This document shows, piece after piece, positions 27,301 to 38,675 of a stretch of DNA of 64,000 nucleotides. The notes beneath the pieces are model-generated. The model was not told the DNA's origin and did not search any database. It saw nothing but the letters and a program-made list of their open reading frames with translations. A program made the position numbers and the translations under genes. Numbering within the stretch: position 1 is the first letter of the stretch; each line of letters opens with the position of its first letter. The stretch comes from Duganella sacchari (GTDB lineage: Bacteria; Pseudomonadota; Gammaproteobacteria; Burkholderiales; Burkholderiaceae_D). The stretch spans positions 360,349 to 424,348 of the forward strand of contig NZ_FRCX01000007.1 of the NCBI RefSeq assembly GCF_900143065.1, written 5' to 3'.

Positions 27301-27616
27301 CGTCGGCGCGAACAGCCGCATCGATCTGCAACTGGCCGGCAACTGGAATCTGTTGCGCGCCGACCTGGGCGTGGACGACAGCTGCCGCAACGCGGGCGGC
27401 TTGCAGTTCCAGGTCTGGAGCGGCGAGCGTCTGTTGTACGACAGTGGCCTGATTACCGCGCCGGCGGTTGTCAAGCCGGAGATCGACGTACGGGGACTCA
27501 GCCAGATCAGCCTGCGCACGCTGGGCGCGCGTGGCAGCAAGCCGGCGCAGGTGTGCGGCAACTGGGCCAACGCGGTCCTCATCGGCACGGAAGGAAGTAC
27601 CGTCAGCCCACGCTGA
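24311..27616 (+). CDS. GH31 glycosidase with CBM32 and NPCBM modules, probable alpha-N-acetylgalactosaminidase
   Basis: A 1101-residue secreted enzyme. A signal peptide (VLASAPVLAAP) is followed by the GH31 N-terminal sandwich (FFGGGQQNGRYEFKG) and the TIM barrel. The likely nucleophile is Asp360 in KLDVAWTG and the likely acid/base is Asp411 in WTGDQSASWDYIRWHVP, followed by GSGLSGQAYATGDVDAIF. The KLDVAW form differs from classic alpha-glucosidases and, from memory, resembles the subfamily-18 alpha-GalNAc-ases. Residues about 775-907 form an F5/8-type CBM32 (ENAFDNNPATWF). Residues about 945-1099 form an NPCBM module. Context with agaS, agaZ and nagA favours release of alpha-GalNAc; alpha-galactosidase or glucosidase activity is the alternative. 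Confidence 0.88.
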   Translation: MKFVSAIAAVLASAPVLAAPIGNLRTVNAGAGQQWDLVTDTGAHVQISLPRADVLHIWAGPKSGLTGAGDKAAPIVVATPAASVEHSVSEQPDHIVISTKALSLRIDRKPLRFSLFRAGDTQALWREVQPLELGDKQSVQTLSSDKAERFFGGGQQNGRYEFKGKQLQVSYSGGWEEGDRPSPAPFLMSSRGWGMLRNTWSDGSYDLRQGDQISLEHDEARFDAYYFVGKDVRDVLARYTEWTGRARMLPRWALEYGDADCYNDGDNVKKPGTVPKGWTDGPTGKTPDVIETVARQYREHDMPGGWILPNDGYGCGYSALPETVQGLAKYGFRTGLWTENGVEKMAWEVGTAGTRVQKLDVAWTGKGYQFSLDANKSAYDGILNNSDGRPFIWTVMGWAGTQRYAVTWTGDQSASWDYIRWHVPTLIGSGLSGQAYATGDVDAIFGGSPETYTRDLQWKSFTPVLMGMSGWAAAERKHPWWFAEPYVSINRRYLKLKMRLTPYMYTLMREAEQSGAPLVRGLMWDYPNDPAAYTEAYKYQYMLGRDLLVAPVYRSQAVSQGWRRGIHLPEGQWFEYWDGRQATAGKEGRDIDLAVTLDKLPVFVRAGAILPMYPEMLYDGEKPKDVLTLDLYPHGASEYTLYEDDGNTRRYQDGAFSQQTIRMNASADGVTVDVAPVSGSYDKQLPRRAYALRMLARQRPAAVSVTAAAGASGSVLSPLADRAAFDAAKEGWYFDAAERQGTLHVKTASQDIRQPLRVSVQTGAALAVADDAFPSAPALGRAIPADAMMVLNRPSEETGNPLENAFDNNPATWFRTTRSPAVQGGPHEWVIGFTERRLIDGIEIAPRNDQHWKHGQIRDYEIYMGDNNGDWGTPVKRGQLKLQEGVQAISFAPTAGRLLRFRVLSTQNPEGDGAAGTDPMVTAVGASAARVFNAAVASEVAPITLSTFHVMAYQPKEGPELQQYLSDLALPKSVSRDKPANGKEMRMNGLWFRKGLGVGANSRIDLQLAGNWNLLRADLGVDDSCRNAGGLQFQVWSGERLLYDSGLITAPAVVKPEIDVRGLSQISLRTLGARGSKPAQVCGNWANAVLIGTEGSTVSPR

Positions 27617-27721
27617 TCTAAACAAAGTTTTCACTAGAAAGAACCCCTCTTCGGACCGGGGAGGGGCTGTTGCAGCCTGACGATAACAAACAAACCATGT
27701 AAATAAACGAGGGAGATAGTC

Positions 27722-30685
27722 ATGCATATGAAAAAACTGGTGGCCGCGATGATGGCGGTAGGTCTGGCTTCACACGCGCTGGCAGCGGAGGACCCGGATG
27801 ATAAAAAGGACGAGAAGATCACGCGGGTTGAGGTGACCGGCTCCAGCCTGAAACGCATCAACGCGGAAACGGCGTCGCCGGTGCAGGTCATCGACGCCAA
27901 ACAGATAGAGAACATGGGTGCGCGCACGCTGCTGCAGGTGCTGGACAACCTGCCTGCGGCGCGCCCGGCGCAGCAGGACTTCCGCTCGATGTTCACCGGT
28001 TCCGACGGCGCCTCGCAGGCCAACCTGCGCGGCCTGGGCGCGCAGGGCACGCTGGTGCTGCTGAACGGCCGCCGTCTGTCGTTCTATGGCGCACCGTCTG
28101 GTTTCCAGACTATGTTTGTCAACATCGACGCGATTCCGGCAGCGGCCATCGAACGTATGGAGATCCTGACCGATGGTGCGTCGGCGGTCTATGGTTCGGA
28201 TGCGGTGGCGGGCGTCATCAACGTCATCACCAAGAAGGGCTACCAGGGCCTCGAGGCGCGCGGCAATATGGATACCGCGCCTGCAGTCAAATCCTACGGC
28301 GAACGTCAGGGCAGCCTGATTTACGGCCATGGCGATCTGGGACAGGACGGCTATAACATCTATGGCTCGGTCAACGTGTATCAACGCGACCGCATCTCCA
28401 CTGCAGACACTTACCTGAAACGTCCCGCAGGCTTCTACGAAAACAATCCGACCTTCGTTCCAGGCTTCCGTGTAGGCGTGGGCAGCGAGCCTGGCGTGAT
28501 GAACCCGGGGACCTTCTTCGTGTTCGACAAGGCCAACAACAACGCCCGCACCCAGCGTGCGGTGAACGGTTGCAGCACCTATATCACCGAAGCTTCCGGC
28601 ACCCGCTGCGTGTGGAACTCGCTGCCGTATGCGCTGGACACCGGCCCAACTTCGGACCGTATCACGGGCTACCTGAGCGGCCGCCTGAAACTGGCCGGCG
28701 ACATGGAAGCCTTTGCGGAAACGGTGTACACCCATATCAAGCTGCGCGGCGAAAATGGCCCGCGTTCGTTCAACAGCGGCACCAACAACAACTGGTTTGC
28801 GCGTAATACCGGCACCACGCTGAACACCTTCACGACGCCTTACCTGGGGCCGAACAACTCCTACCTGAAGGGTAAACTGGATGCCGACATGGTCGCCAAG
28901 ATGGGAGGTGCGGCGGGCCTGAACTACATTCTGCTGGATGCGCCTGGCCACTTCGGCCAGACCAATATCGATGACAGCTACCGTGCGCTGGCTGGCCTGC
29001 GCGGCAGCTTTGGCAATGGCTGGGACTTTGAAACCGCCGTTACCGTGGCCGGCAGCCACTCGACGCTGTACCAGACCATCAACATCAACACTAAGGGCTT
29101 CGAGAAGGCGTTTGGTCCGTTCACCACCGATCCGGCAACCGGCCGCACCTACATCTCGGACAATCCGGCTTACAAGTTTGGCGTCATCAGCGACGCCAAC
29201 GCGGCGCTGCTGCGTGACGCCTATCCAACCTTCGACATCCAGTCGTGGACCAAGCTGATTACCTGGGACGGCAAGGTGGAAGGCACCATCGCCAAGATCG
29301 GCGACCGTGAAGTGCGCGCCGCAGTGGGCGCGAGCCTGATGCGCGAGAGCTTCTCCACGCCGGGCAACCAGGACGCGGCGAACGGCCTAATTACACAGCA
29401 GGGCGGTTCATGGTTCGATGGTCAGCGCAACATCGCCGCCGTATTTGGCGAGGTGGTGGTGCCGGTGACCGACACGCTGGAGCTGAATGCTGCCGCGCGC
29501 CTGGACAAATACCCGAACTTTGCCGCCAACCTGGCGCCCAAGCTGGGCGTGCAATGGCGCGCCCGCCCGGAAGTGCTGGTGCGTGGTACCTACTCGGAAG
29601 GCTTCCGTGCACCTAACCTGGCGGAGTCGGGCAGTGGCGGCGTGTTCGCGCAGGTGGGCGGCATCCGCGACACCGTACGCTGCGATGAAACCAATGCGAT
29701 CGCGCGGGTGCTGATGAAGTCCGTCGCGCCGACCGATGTGGATCTGGGCAAGACGCTGTTGAACTCCAACTGCTCGACCACCGTGGGTGGCCTGACGCCG
29801 CCAAATCCGCAATTGCGTCCGGAGAAGGCCAAGATCTCGACGGCAGGCCTGGTACTGCAGCCAGCGAAAGACGTCAGCATTTCGGTGGACTACTGGTTCG
29901 TCTACCGCCGCAACGAAATCGTGCGTCAGGACTTCAATGAGCTGTTCAAACAACTGGTCGACAAATACGGCCCGACCCTGGCCGGCAGCGCCGCGGCGAC
30001 CCGCAACCCGATCAGCGATGCGGACCGCGGCAACATGGCGGCAGTGGCAACCATGTGCCGGAACGCGGCCAATGCGGCTGCTTGCGCAGGTGGCGTGCCA
30101 ACTTACTCGGTAGGGAATATCGGCGGCCTGATTAACTCCTACTCGAACCGTGGCCGTACGCTGATCGATGGTATCGACGTCGATGCGCGCACCCGTTTCT
30201 CGTTTGGCGAAATGGGCAAGCTGAATACCGGTGTATCGGCGACCATCCGCCGCCGCGAAACCTACAACTCGGAAGACGGCACTGGCTTCAGCGGCAACTA
30301 CGTGGGCTACTACGATTCGCCGCGTATCCGCGCCACCTTCAATGCCGACTGGGCCTACCGCAACTTCGTCACCAGCCTGTTCGTGAACTACACCGGCAAA
30401 ACCAAATGGGCTGCCGCACCGTGGGATACCGACAACCTGCCAGGCACCTGCATGGCAGCTGGCGTCTCGATGCCGAAAGACTTGTGCGACGGCGCACCTG
30501 CTTACTACACGGTCAATCTGGGCCTGAACTGGAAACCGATGAAGAACCTGGAACTGGGCCTGAACGTCAAGAACCTGCTGAACAAACAGCCTACCTACGA
30601 TCCGAACGGCTGGGAAGGTTATAACCACAGCACCAATCTGTTCGGACGCCAGTACGCTTTCTCGGCCAGCTACAAGTTCTTTTGA
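27722..30685 (+). CDS. TonB-dependent outer-membrane receptor
   Basis: A 987-residue TonB-dependent receptor with signal peptide (MAVGLASHALAAE), a plug domain (SPVQVIDAKQIENMGARTLL, NLRGLGAQGTLVLLNGRRL, DGASAVYGSDAVAGVINVIT) and a barrel ending with YKFF. It belongs to the large group used for carbohydrate or peptide uptake rather than siderophores (no secretin-like N-terminal extension). It is 105 bases downstream of the GH31 gene and 38 before the GH109 gene, with ribosome site CGAGGGAGA. A second receptor in one locus suggests that two product sizes or linkages are taken up. Confidence 0.88.
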   Translation: MHMKKLVAAMMAVGLASHALAAEDPDDKKDEKITRVEVTGSSLKRINAETASPVQVIDAKQIENMGARTLLQVLDNLPAARPAQQDFRSMFTGSDGASQANLRGLGAQGTLVLLNGRRLSFYGAPSGFQTMFVNIDAIPAAAIERMEILTDGASAVYGSDAVAGVINVITKKGYQGLEARGNMDTAPAVKSYGERQGSLIYGHGDLGQDGYNIYGSVNVYQRDRISTADTYLKRPAGFYENNPTFVPGFRVGVGSEPGVMNPGTFFVFDKANNNARTQRAVNGCSTYITEASGTRCVWNSLPYALDTGPTSDRITGYLSGRLKLAGDMEAFAETVYTHIKLRGENGPRSFNSGTNNNWFARNTGTTLNTFTTPYLGPNNSYLKGKLDADMVAKMGGAAGLNYILLDAPGHFGQTNIDDSYRALAGLRGSFGNGWDFETAVTVAGSHSTLYQTININTKGFEKAFGPFTTDPATGRTYISDNPAYKFGVISDANAALLRDAYPTFDIQSWTKLITWDGKVEGTIAKIGDREVRAAVGASLMRESFSTPGNQDAANGLITQQGGSWFDGQRNIAAVFGEVVVPVTDTLELNAAARLDKYPNFAANLAPKLGVQWRARPEVLVRGTYSEGFRAPNLAESGSGGVFAQVGGIRDTVRCDETNAIARVLMKSVAPTDVDLGKTLLNSNCSTTVGGLTPPNPQLRPEKAKISTAGLVLQPAKDVSISVDYWFVYRRNEIVRQDFNELFKQLVDKYGPTLAGSAAATRNPISDADRGNMAAVATMCRNAANAAACAGGVPTYSVGNIGGLINSYSNRGRTLIDGIDVDARTRFSFGEMGKLNTGVSATIRRRETYNSEDGTGFSGNYVGYYDSPRIRATFNADWAYRNFVTSLFVNYTGKTKWAAAPWDTDNLPGTCMAAGVSMPKDLCDGAPAYYTVNLGLNWKPMKNLELGLNVKNLLNKQPTYDPNGWEGYNHSTNLFGRQYAFSASYKFF

Positions 30686-30723
30686 TCCGCTACAATGAAT
30701 CACACTCTCAGAGGTTATAACTG

Positions 30724-32085
30724 ATGGACAAGCAATTCAATCGACGCGACTTTCTCACCACCGGCGCGGCGCTGGCGGGCAGCCTGATGCTCCCGAAAGC
30801 GTTTGCGGCCACGCGCCAGAAGGTCCGTCTCGGCATGATCGGCACCGGCATGCGCGGCCAGGTGCTGCTGCAGGAGCTGCTGCGCCGCGATGATGTAGAA
30901 GTGGCGGCGCTGTGCGATATCGAACCGGTCATGCTGGGCCGCGCGCTCAAGCAGGTGGAAAAGTTCAACAAGCCCAAGCCAAAAACCTATGGCGAGGACC
31001 GCGACACCCAGGCCTACAAGCGCATGCTGGATGCGGGCGGCCTGGATGGCGTCATCATCGCCACACCGTGGGAATGGCACGCGCCGATGGCGATTGCCGC
31101 AATGCAGGCCAAAATCGCCGTGGGCTGCGAGGTGGTGGCCGGCATCACGCTGCAGGATCACTGGGATGTGCTGAACACCCAGCTGAAAAGCAGAACGCCG
31201 TATATGCTGCTGGAGAATGTGTGCTTCCGCCGTGATGTGATGGCGGTGCTGCAAATGGTGCGTGCCGGCGTGTTTGGCGAGCTGGTACACCTGCAGGGCG
31301 GCTATCAGCACGACCTGCGCGCAGTGAAGTTCAATAGCGGCGATCCGGCCAAGCCTTACGGCGGTGGCGTGGAATATGGCGCCAAGGGCTGGTCCGAGGC
31401 GCATTGGCGCACCGAGCATTCCGTGCAGCGCAATGGCGAGCTGTATCCAAGCCATGGCATTGGCCCGTGCGCGATGTACACCAACATCAACCGCGGCAAC
31501 CGCTTCACGCGCATTAACGCGTTTGCGACCAAGGCACGTGGCTTGCACGATTACGTCGTCAAGCAGGGCGGTGCGAATCATCCAAGCGCGAAGACCACCT
31601 TCAAGCTGGGTGACGTGGTGACCACCACGCTGGCCTGCGAAAACGGCGAGACCATCCTCCTGCAGCACGATACCTCGCTGCCGCGTCCTTACTCGCTGGG
31701 CTTCCGCGTGCAAGGCACGGATGGCTTGTGGATGGATGTGAACCATTCGATCCATATCGAAGGCAAGAGCAAGCCGCACCAGTGGGATGACTTCCAGGTC
31801 TGGCAGGACAAGTACGAGCATCCGCTGTGGAAGAAGTATGCCAAAACAGCGGAGGGCGCGGGCCATGGCGGCATGGACTTCTTCGTGATCCACGCGTTTG
31901 TGGAGGCGCTGAAGGCCGAGGCGCCAATGCCGATCGATATTTACGATGCGGTGACGTGGAGCGCCATCACGCCGCTGTCGGAGCAGTCGATTGCGCAGAA
32001 TTTCCAGACGCTGGACTTCCCGGACTTTACCGCCGGCCAGTGGAAATCGCGCAAGCCGATCTTCGCTTTCGACGACCGGTATTAA
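30724..32085 (+). CDS. GH109 family NAD-dependent glycosidase, probable alpha-N-acetylgalactosaminidase (Tat-exported)
   Basis: A 453-residue Gfo/Idh/MocA-fold protein of the GH109 type. A twin-arginine signal lies at residues 6-11 (NRRDFL) followed by a hydrophobic stretch, so the folded, NAD-bound enzyme would be exported. The dinucleotide fold begins with RLGMIGTGMRGQ. The active-site pattern ELYPSHGIGP has Tyr241 and His244, with Tyr194 in GGYQHDLR; Tyr/Tyr/His at this spacing is the pattern I recall from the characterised Elizabethkingia enzyme. The end IYDAVTWSAITPLSEQS is also typical. GH109 founders cleave alpha-GalNAc (blood group A type) through a redox mechanism. It closes the plus-strand arm. 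Confidence 0.88.
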   Translation: MDKQFNRRDFLTTGAALAGSLMLPKAFAATRQKVRLGMIGTGMRGQVLLQELLRRDDVEVAALCDIEPVMLGRALKQVEKFNKPKPKTYGEDRDTQAYKRMLDAGGLDGVIIATPWEWHAPMAIAAMQAKIAVGCEVVAGITLQDHWDVLNTQLKSRTPYMLLENVCFRRDVMAVLQMVRAGVFGELVHLQGGYQHDLRAVKFNSGDPAKPYGGGVEYGAKGWSEAHWRTEHSVQRNGELYPSHGIGPCAMYTNINRGNRFTRINAFATKARGLHDYVVKQGGANHPSAKTTFKLGDVVTTTLACENGETILLQHDTSLPRPYSLGFRVQGTDGLWMDVNHSIHIEGKSKPHQWDDFQVWQDKYEHPLWKKYAKTAEGAGHGGMDFFVIHAFVEALKAEAPMPIDIYDAVTWSAITPLSEQSIAQNFQTLDFPDFTAGQWKSRKPIFAFDDRY

Positions 32086-32142
32086 TGCAAGAGGGCGGGG
32101 CGGTGTACAATCTGGGCGCTTAAATTCGCTTATACACTGCCC

Positions 32143-33057
32143 ATGCTTGCACGCCGTCTTGTCCTTCTGACTCTTGCCGCAGCCGCACTCGCCGGCTGCA
32201 AGACCACGCCCGTCGCGGAGACTTCTGTGCTGCAGCCGCAGCCGGTGGCCGAACCGCTGCCGCCGAAGAAAATCAGGATTGGCCTGGCACTGGGCGGCGG
32301 CGCGGCGCGCGGCTTTGCCCATATCGGCGTCATCAAGGCGCTGGAGGCGCAGGGTATTTATCCAGACATCGTGGTGGGCACCAGCGCGGGCAGCGTGGTG
32401 GGAGCACTGTACGCGGCCGGCAATACCGGCTTCCAGCTGCAAAAGCTGGCGATGGAAATGGACGAAGCCTCGATTTCCGACTGGGCCTTGCCGCTGTTCC
32501 GCAAATCCACCGGCGTGCTGAAAGGCGAGGCGCTGCAGGCCTACGTCAACAAGGCGGTCAACAACCAGCCGATGGAAAAACTCAAGATCCCGTTTGGTGC
32601 GGTGGCGACCGATCTGAAAGACGGCAAGCCTATCCTGTTCCAGCGCGGGAATACCGGCATGGCGGTGCGCGCGTCGTCGGCCGTGCCAGGCGTGTTCCAG
32701 CCGGTGACGATTTCTGGCCGCACCTATGTGGACGGCGGCCTGGTGGCGCCGGTGCCGGTGCGCTTTGCGCGCGACATGGGCGCGGACTTCGTCATCGCCG
32801 TCAATATCTCGACGCAGGCCGATGTGCAGGCCACCGTCAGCTCGCTGGACGTCATCATGCAGACCTTCAGCATCATGGGCCAGCGCATCAACGAATATGA
32901 ACTGAGGGATGCCGACGTCGTGATCCAGCCACCGCTGGGCAAGATGGCCGGCAACGACTTCAATGGCCGCAATCAGGCCGTGCTGGCGGGCGAGCAGGCC
33001 GCCGCGCAGGTGATGGCCCAGATCAAACAGAAACTCGAAGCTAAACGCAAACCGTAA
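32143..33057 (+). CDS. Patatin-like phospholipase lipoprotein
   Basis: A 304-residue predicted lipoprotein (LAAAALAGCKTT lipobox). The catalytic domain has the oxyanion motif LGGGAARGFAHIGVIKAL, nucleophile elbow VVGTSAGSVVG, and Asp in YVDGGLVAPVPVR, so the Ser-Asp dyad is intact. It resembles the RssA/YlbK-type patatins. It probably acts on phospholipids in the periplasm or outer membrane. It lies 57 bases after the GH109 gene on the same strand, but its role is not obviously linked to glycan use. Confidence 0.9.
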   Translation: MLARRLVLLTLAAAALAGCKTTPVAETSVLQPQPVAEPLPPKKIRIGLALGGGAARGFAHIGVIKALEAQGIYPDIVVGTSAGSVVGALYAAGNTGFQLQKLAMEMDEASISDWALPLFRKSTGVLKGEALQAYVNKAVNNQPMEKLKIPFGAVATDLKDGKPILFQRGNTGMAVRASSAVPGVFQPVTISGRTYVDGGLVAPVPVRFARDMGADFVIAVNISTQADVQATVSSLDVIMQTFSIMGQRINEYELRDADVVIQPPLGKMAGNDFNGRNQAVLAGEQAAAQVMAQIKQKLEAKRKP

Positions 33058-33070
33058 CCAAGGAAGCTCT

Positions 33071-33481
33071 ATGCAAACCAAACCCTACCTGTCGCTGGAC
33101 GACGTCAAGAAAATCGCGGCTGCCGCCGAAGCGGAAGCCGTTGCCAATAAATGGGCAGTGGTCATCGCCATCGTCGACGACGGCGGCCACCTGCTGTGGC
33201 TGCAACGCCAGGACGGCGCGGCGCCGCTGTCGTCGCATATCGCGCCAGCCAAGGCGCGCGTATCGGCCCTGGGCCGCCGCGAATCGAAGATCTATGAAGA
33301 CATGATCAACAATGGCCGCGTATCGTTCCTGAGCGCCCCGGCGCCACAGACCGATGGCATGCTGGAAGGCGGCGTACCGATCATCGTTGACGGCCATATC
33401 ATCGGCGCCGTCGGCGTGTCGGGCGTGAAATCGGCCGAAGATGCACAAATTGCAAAAGCCGGCATCGCCGCGCTGAACTAA
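33071..33481 (+). CDS. GlcG/HbpS family (DUF336) protein
   Basis: A 136-residue protein of the GlcG/HbpS fold: LSLDDVKKIAAAAEAEA at the start, VVIAIVDDGGHLLWLQR in the centre, GGVPIIVDGHIIGAVGVSG, and DAQIAKAGIAAL at the end. Relatives are heme-binding or cofactor-associated and often of unknown function. It is 13 bases after the patatin gene and probably cotranscribed; a strong hairpin follows. Confidence 0.9.
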   Translation: MQTKPYLSLDDVKKIAAAAEAEAVANKWAVVIAIVDDGGHLLWLQRQDGAAPLSSHIAPAKARVSALGRRESKIYEDMINNGRVSFLSAPAPQTDGMLEGGVPIIVDGHIIGAVGVSGVKSAEDAQIAKAGIAALN

Positions 33482-33499
33482 GCAACAGACGTAAAAAAA

Positions 33500-33522
33500 C
33501 CGCCCGGCGCAACACCGGGCGG
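33500..33522. terminator. Strong GC hairpin after the GlcG-like gene
   Basis: CCGCCCGG, a 7-base loop and CCGGGCGG. An A tract precedes the stem, but no T tract follows on the plus strand. It lies between the GlcG-like stop and the carA promoter, so transcription probably ends or pauses here. Confidence 0.55.
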
Positions 33523-33524
33523 CC

Positions 33525-33553
33525 TTGCCAAGCAGGGCAGTTTTGGTTATAAT
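33525..33553 (+). promoter_or_regulatory. carAB sigma-70 promoter
   Basis: TTGCCA, an exact 17-base spacer, then a perfect TATAAT. This is the best consensus promoter in the window. Transcription would start near 33560, leaving a leader of about 140 bases before carA. Confidence 0.75.
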
Positions 33554-33579
33554 TCAAAGGTTTAGCCAAATCACATCTC

Positions 33580-33684
33580 TACCGTAGCGACTACCACTCA
33601 ATCCATCATCAATCTGACCCTCACCCCCGGCGCAAGCATGGCCTGGGTTGCTTGACGGTCGTCTGACGTGGCGCAGCTACGGTA
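33580..33684 (+). promoter_or_regulatory. carA 5' leader closed by a long-range 9-bp pairing
   Basis: TACCGTAGC at 33580-33588 is exactly complementary to GCTACGGTA at 33676-33684, just before the carA ribosome site CAGGAG at 33691. The pairing would close an 87-base loop. This may be a regulatory leader for pyrimidine or arginine control. I see no riboswitch class I can name. Confidence 0.35.
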
Positions 33685-33702
33685 ACTTAACAGGAGTTGC
33701 CC

Positions 33703-34879
33703 TTGCCGCCATTTTTTTCTGGCCCCGCCGTTCCAGCCATACTGGCCCTCGCTGACGGAACCATTTTCAAAGGTTTTTCGATCGGCGCTGCCGGCCATAC
33801 GACCGGTGAAGTGGTCTTTAACACTTCCATGACCGGCTATCAGGAAATCCTCACCGATCCTTCCTACAGCCGCCAGATCGTCACCCTGACGTATCCCCAT
33901 ATCGGCAACTACGGTATCAATCCCGAAGACGTCGAATCCAGCAAAGTGCATGCAGCTGGTCTAATCATCCGTGACCTGCCGCTGATCGCTTCGAACTTCC
34001 GCTCCACCCAATCGCTTGCTGACTACCTGAAGGCCGAGAATATCGTCGCCATCGCCGGTATCGACACGCGCAAGCTGACCCGTATCCTGCGCGAGAAGGG
34101 CGCCCAGTCCGGCGCCATCCTGGTCGGTACCCAGGGCAACGAGCCGTCGGCGTCGCAAGCGCTGGACCTGGCCCGTTCCTTCCCCGGCCTGTCCGGCATG
34201 GACCTGGCCAAGGTGGTCACGGTCAAGGACAAATACGAATACACCGAAACCGAGTGGACGCTCGGCGAAGGCTACGGCAAGCTGGATAGTGCCTCGCCGG
34301 CCGCCCAGTTCCACGTGGTGGCGTACGACTTCGGCGTCAAGCGCAACATCCTGCGCATGCTGACCTCACGCGGCTGCAAAGTCACCGTGGTGCCAGCCCA
34401 GACCACCGCAGAAGAAGTGCTGTCGCTGAACCCGGACGGCGTGTTCCTGTCGAACGGCCCTGGCGACCCTGAGCCATGCGATTACGCGATCGCTGCCGCC
34501 AAGGTATTCATGGAGAAGAAGATCCCGCTGTTCGGCATCTGCCTCGGCCACCAGATCATGGGCCTGGCGTCCGGCGCCAAGACCCTGAAAATGAAATTCG
34601 GCCACCACGGCGCCAACCACCCGGTACAGGACCTGGACAGCAAGCAAGTGCTGATCACCTCGCAGAACCACGGTTTTGCGGTTGATCCGAACACGCTGCC
34701 GGCCAACTGCCGCGTGACCCACGTGTCGCTGTTCGATGGTTCGCTGCAGGGCTTCGCCCGCACCGACACGCCGGCGTTCTGCTTCCAGGGCCACCCTGAA
34801 GCATCGCCTGGCCCGACTGACGTCGCCTACCTGTTTGACCGCTTCATCGGCCTGATGCAAGCATCTGGAGAAAAAGTAA

Positions 34880-34887
<8 letters not shown>
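33703..34887 (+). CDS. carA: Carbamoyl phosphate synthase small (glutaminase) subunit
   Basis: CarA supplies ammonia from glutamine to CarB for carbamoyl phosphate, used in arginine and pyrimidine synthesis. The 394-residue protein has the N-terminal domain (LADGTIFKGFSIGAAGHTTG, MTGYQEILTDPSYSRQIVTL) and a class I glutaminase domain with FGICLGHQIM (nucleophile Cys) and FQGHPEASPGP (His, Glu). I chose the TTG at 33703, which is 6 bases after CAGGAG; the TTG at 33697 is too close to the ribosome site. It overlaps carB by 8 bases. Confidence 0.97.
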
Positions 34888-38098
<3,211 letters not shown>

Positions 38099-38125
38099 GC
38101 CTTAATAGGTTTAGGTAGTACCCGG

Positions 38126-38169
38126 ACCACAGAGCTCGCGCTGCAGTTTGGCGCGGCCTCTGTGGTTTT
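38126..38169 (+). terminator. Hairpin between carB and greA
   Basis: ACCACAGAG pairs with CTCTGTGGT (9 bp), with further partial pairing CGCGC / GCGCG inside, followed directly by TTTCC. It may terminate carAB or attenuate read-through into greA. Confidence 0.55.
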
Positions 38170-38198
38170 CCATTGTAAAAACAGAGTAAATAGACAAC

Positions 38199-38675
38199 AT
38201 GACTTCAGTTCCACTTACCAAGTTCGGCGCCGAACTCTTGAAAGAAGAGTTGCACCAGTTGAAGACCAAAGAACGCCGTATCGTGATCGACGCGATTGCC
38301 GAAGCACGCTCGCATGGCGACCTGTCGGAAAACGCCGAGTACGATGCCGCCAAGGAGCGCCAGGCGTTTGTGGAAGGCCGTATCGCCGAACTGGAAGGCA
38401 AACTGAGCGCCGCGCAAATCATCGACCCGACCACGCTGGATGCGGAAGGCCGCGTGGTGTTTGCTGCGACCGTGGACCTGGAAGACCTGGAGTCCGGCGA
38501 CAAGGTCAGCTACCAGATCGTCGGCACCGATGAAGCCGACCTGAAACTGAGCAAGGTTTCGGTGACGTCGCCGATCGCCCGCGCGCTGATCGGCAAGTCG
38601 GCCGGCGACGTGGTGGAAGTGCAGGCCCCTGCGGGTCCGCGCGAGTACGAAATTCTGGAAGTGCGTTACGTCTGA
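38199..38675 (+). CDS. greA: Transcription elongation factor GreA
   Basis: GreA rescues backtracked RNA polymerase by stimulating transcript cleavage. The 158-residue protein has the N-terminal coiled coil with the tip acidic pair in GDLSENAEYDAAKERQ and the C-terminal FKBP-like domain (VSVTSPIARALIGKSAGDVV, APAGPREYEILEVRY). Length and motifs are normal. Its stop shares a base with the start of the next gene. Confidence 0.97.
   Translation: MTSVPLTKFGAELLKEELHQLKTKERRIVIDAIAEARSHGDLSENAEYDAAKERQAFVEGRIAELEGKLSAAQIIDPTTLDAEGRVVFAATVDLEDLESGDKVSYQIVGTDEADLKLSKVSVTSPIARALIGKSAGDVVEVQAPAGPREYEILEVRYV

Noticed and set aside
27644..27666. Terminator after the GH31 gene (CCCCTC / GAGGGG)
   Set aside because: The stem is short, the loop is long and no T tract follows; read-through into the second receptor gene is plausible.
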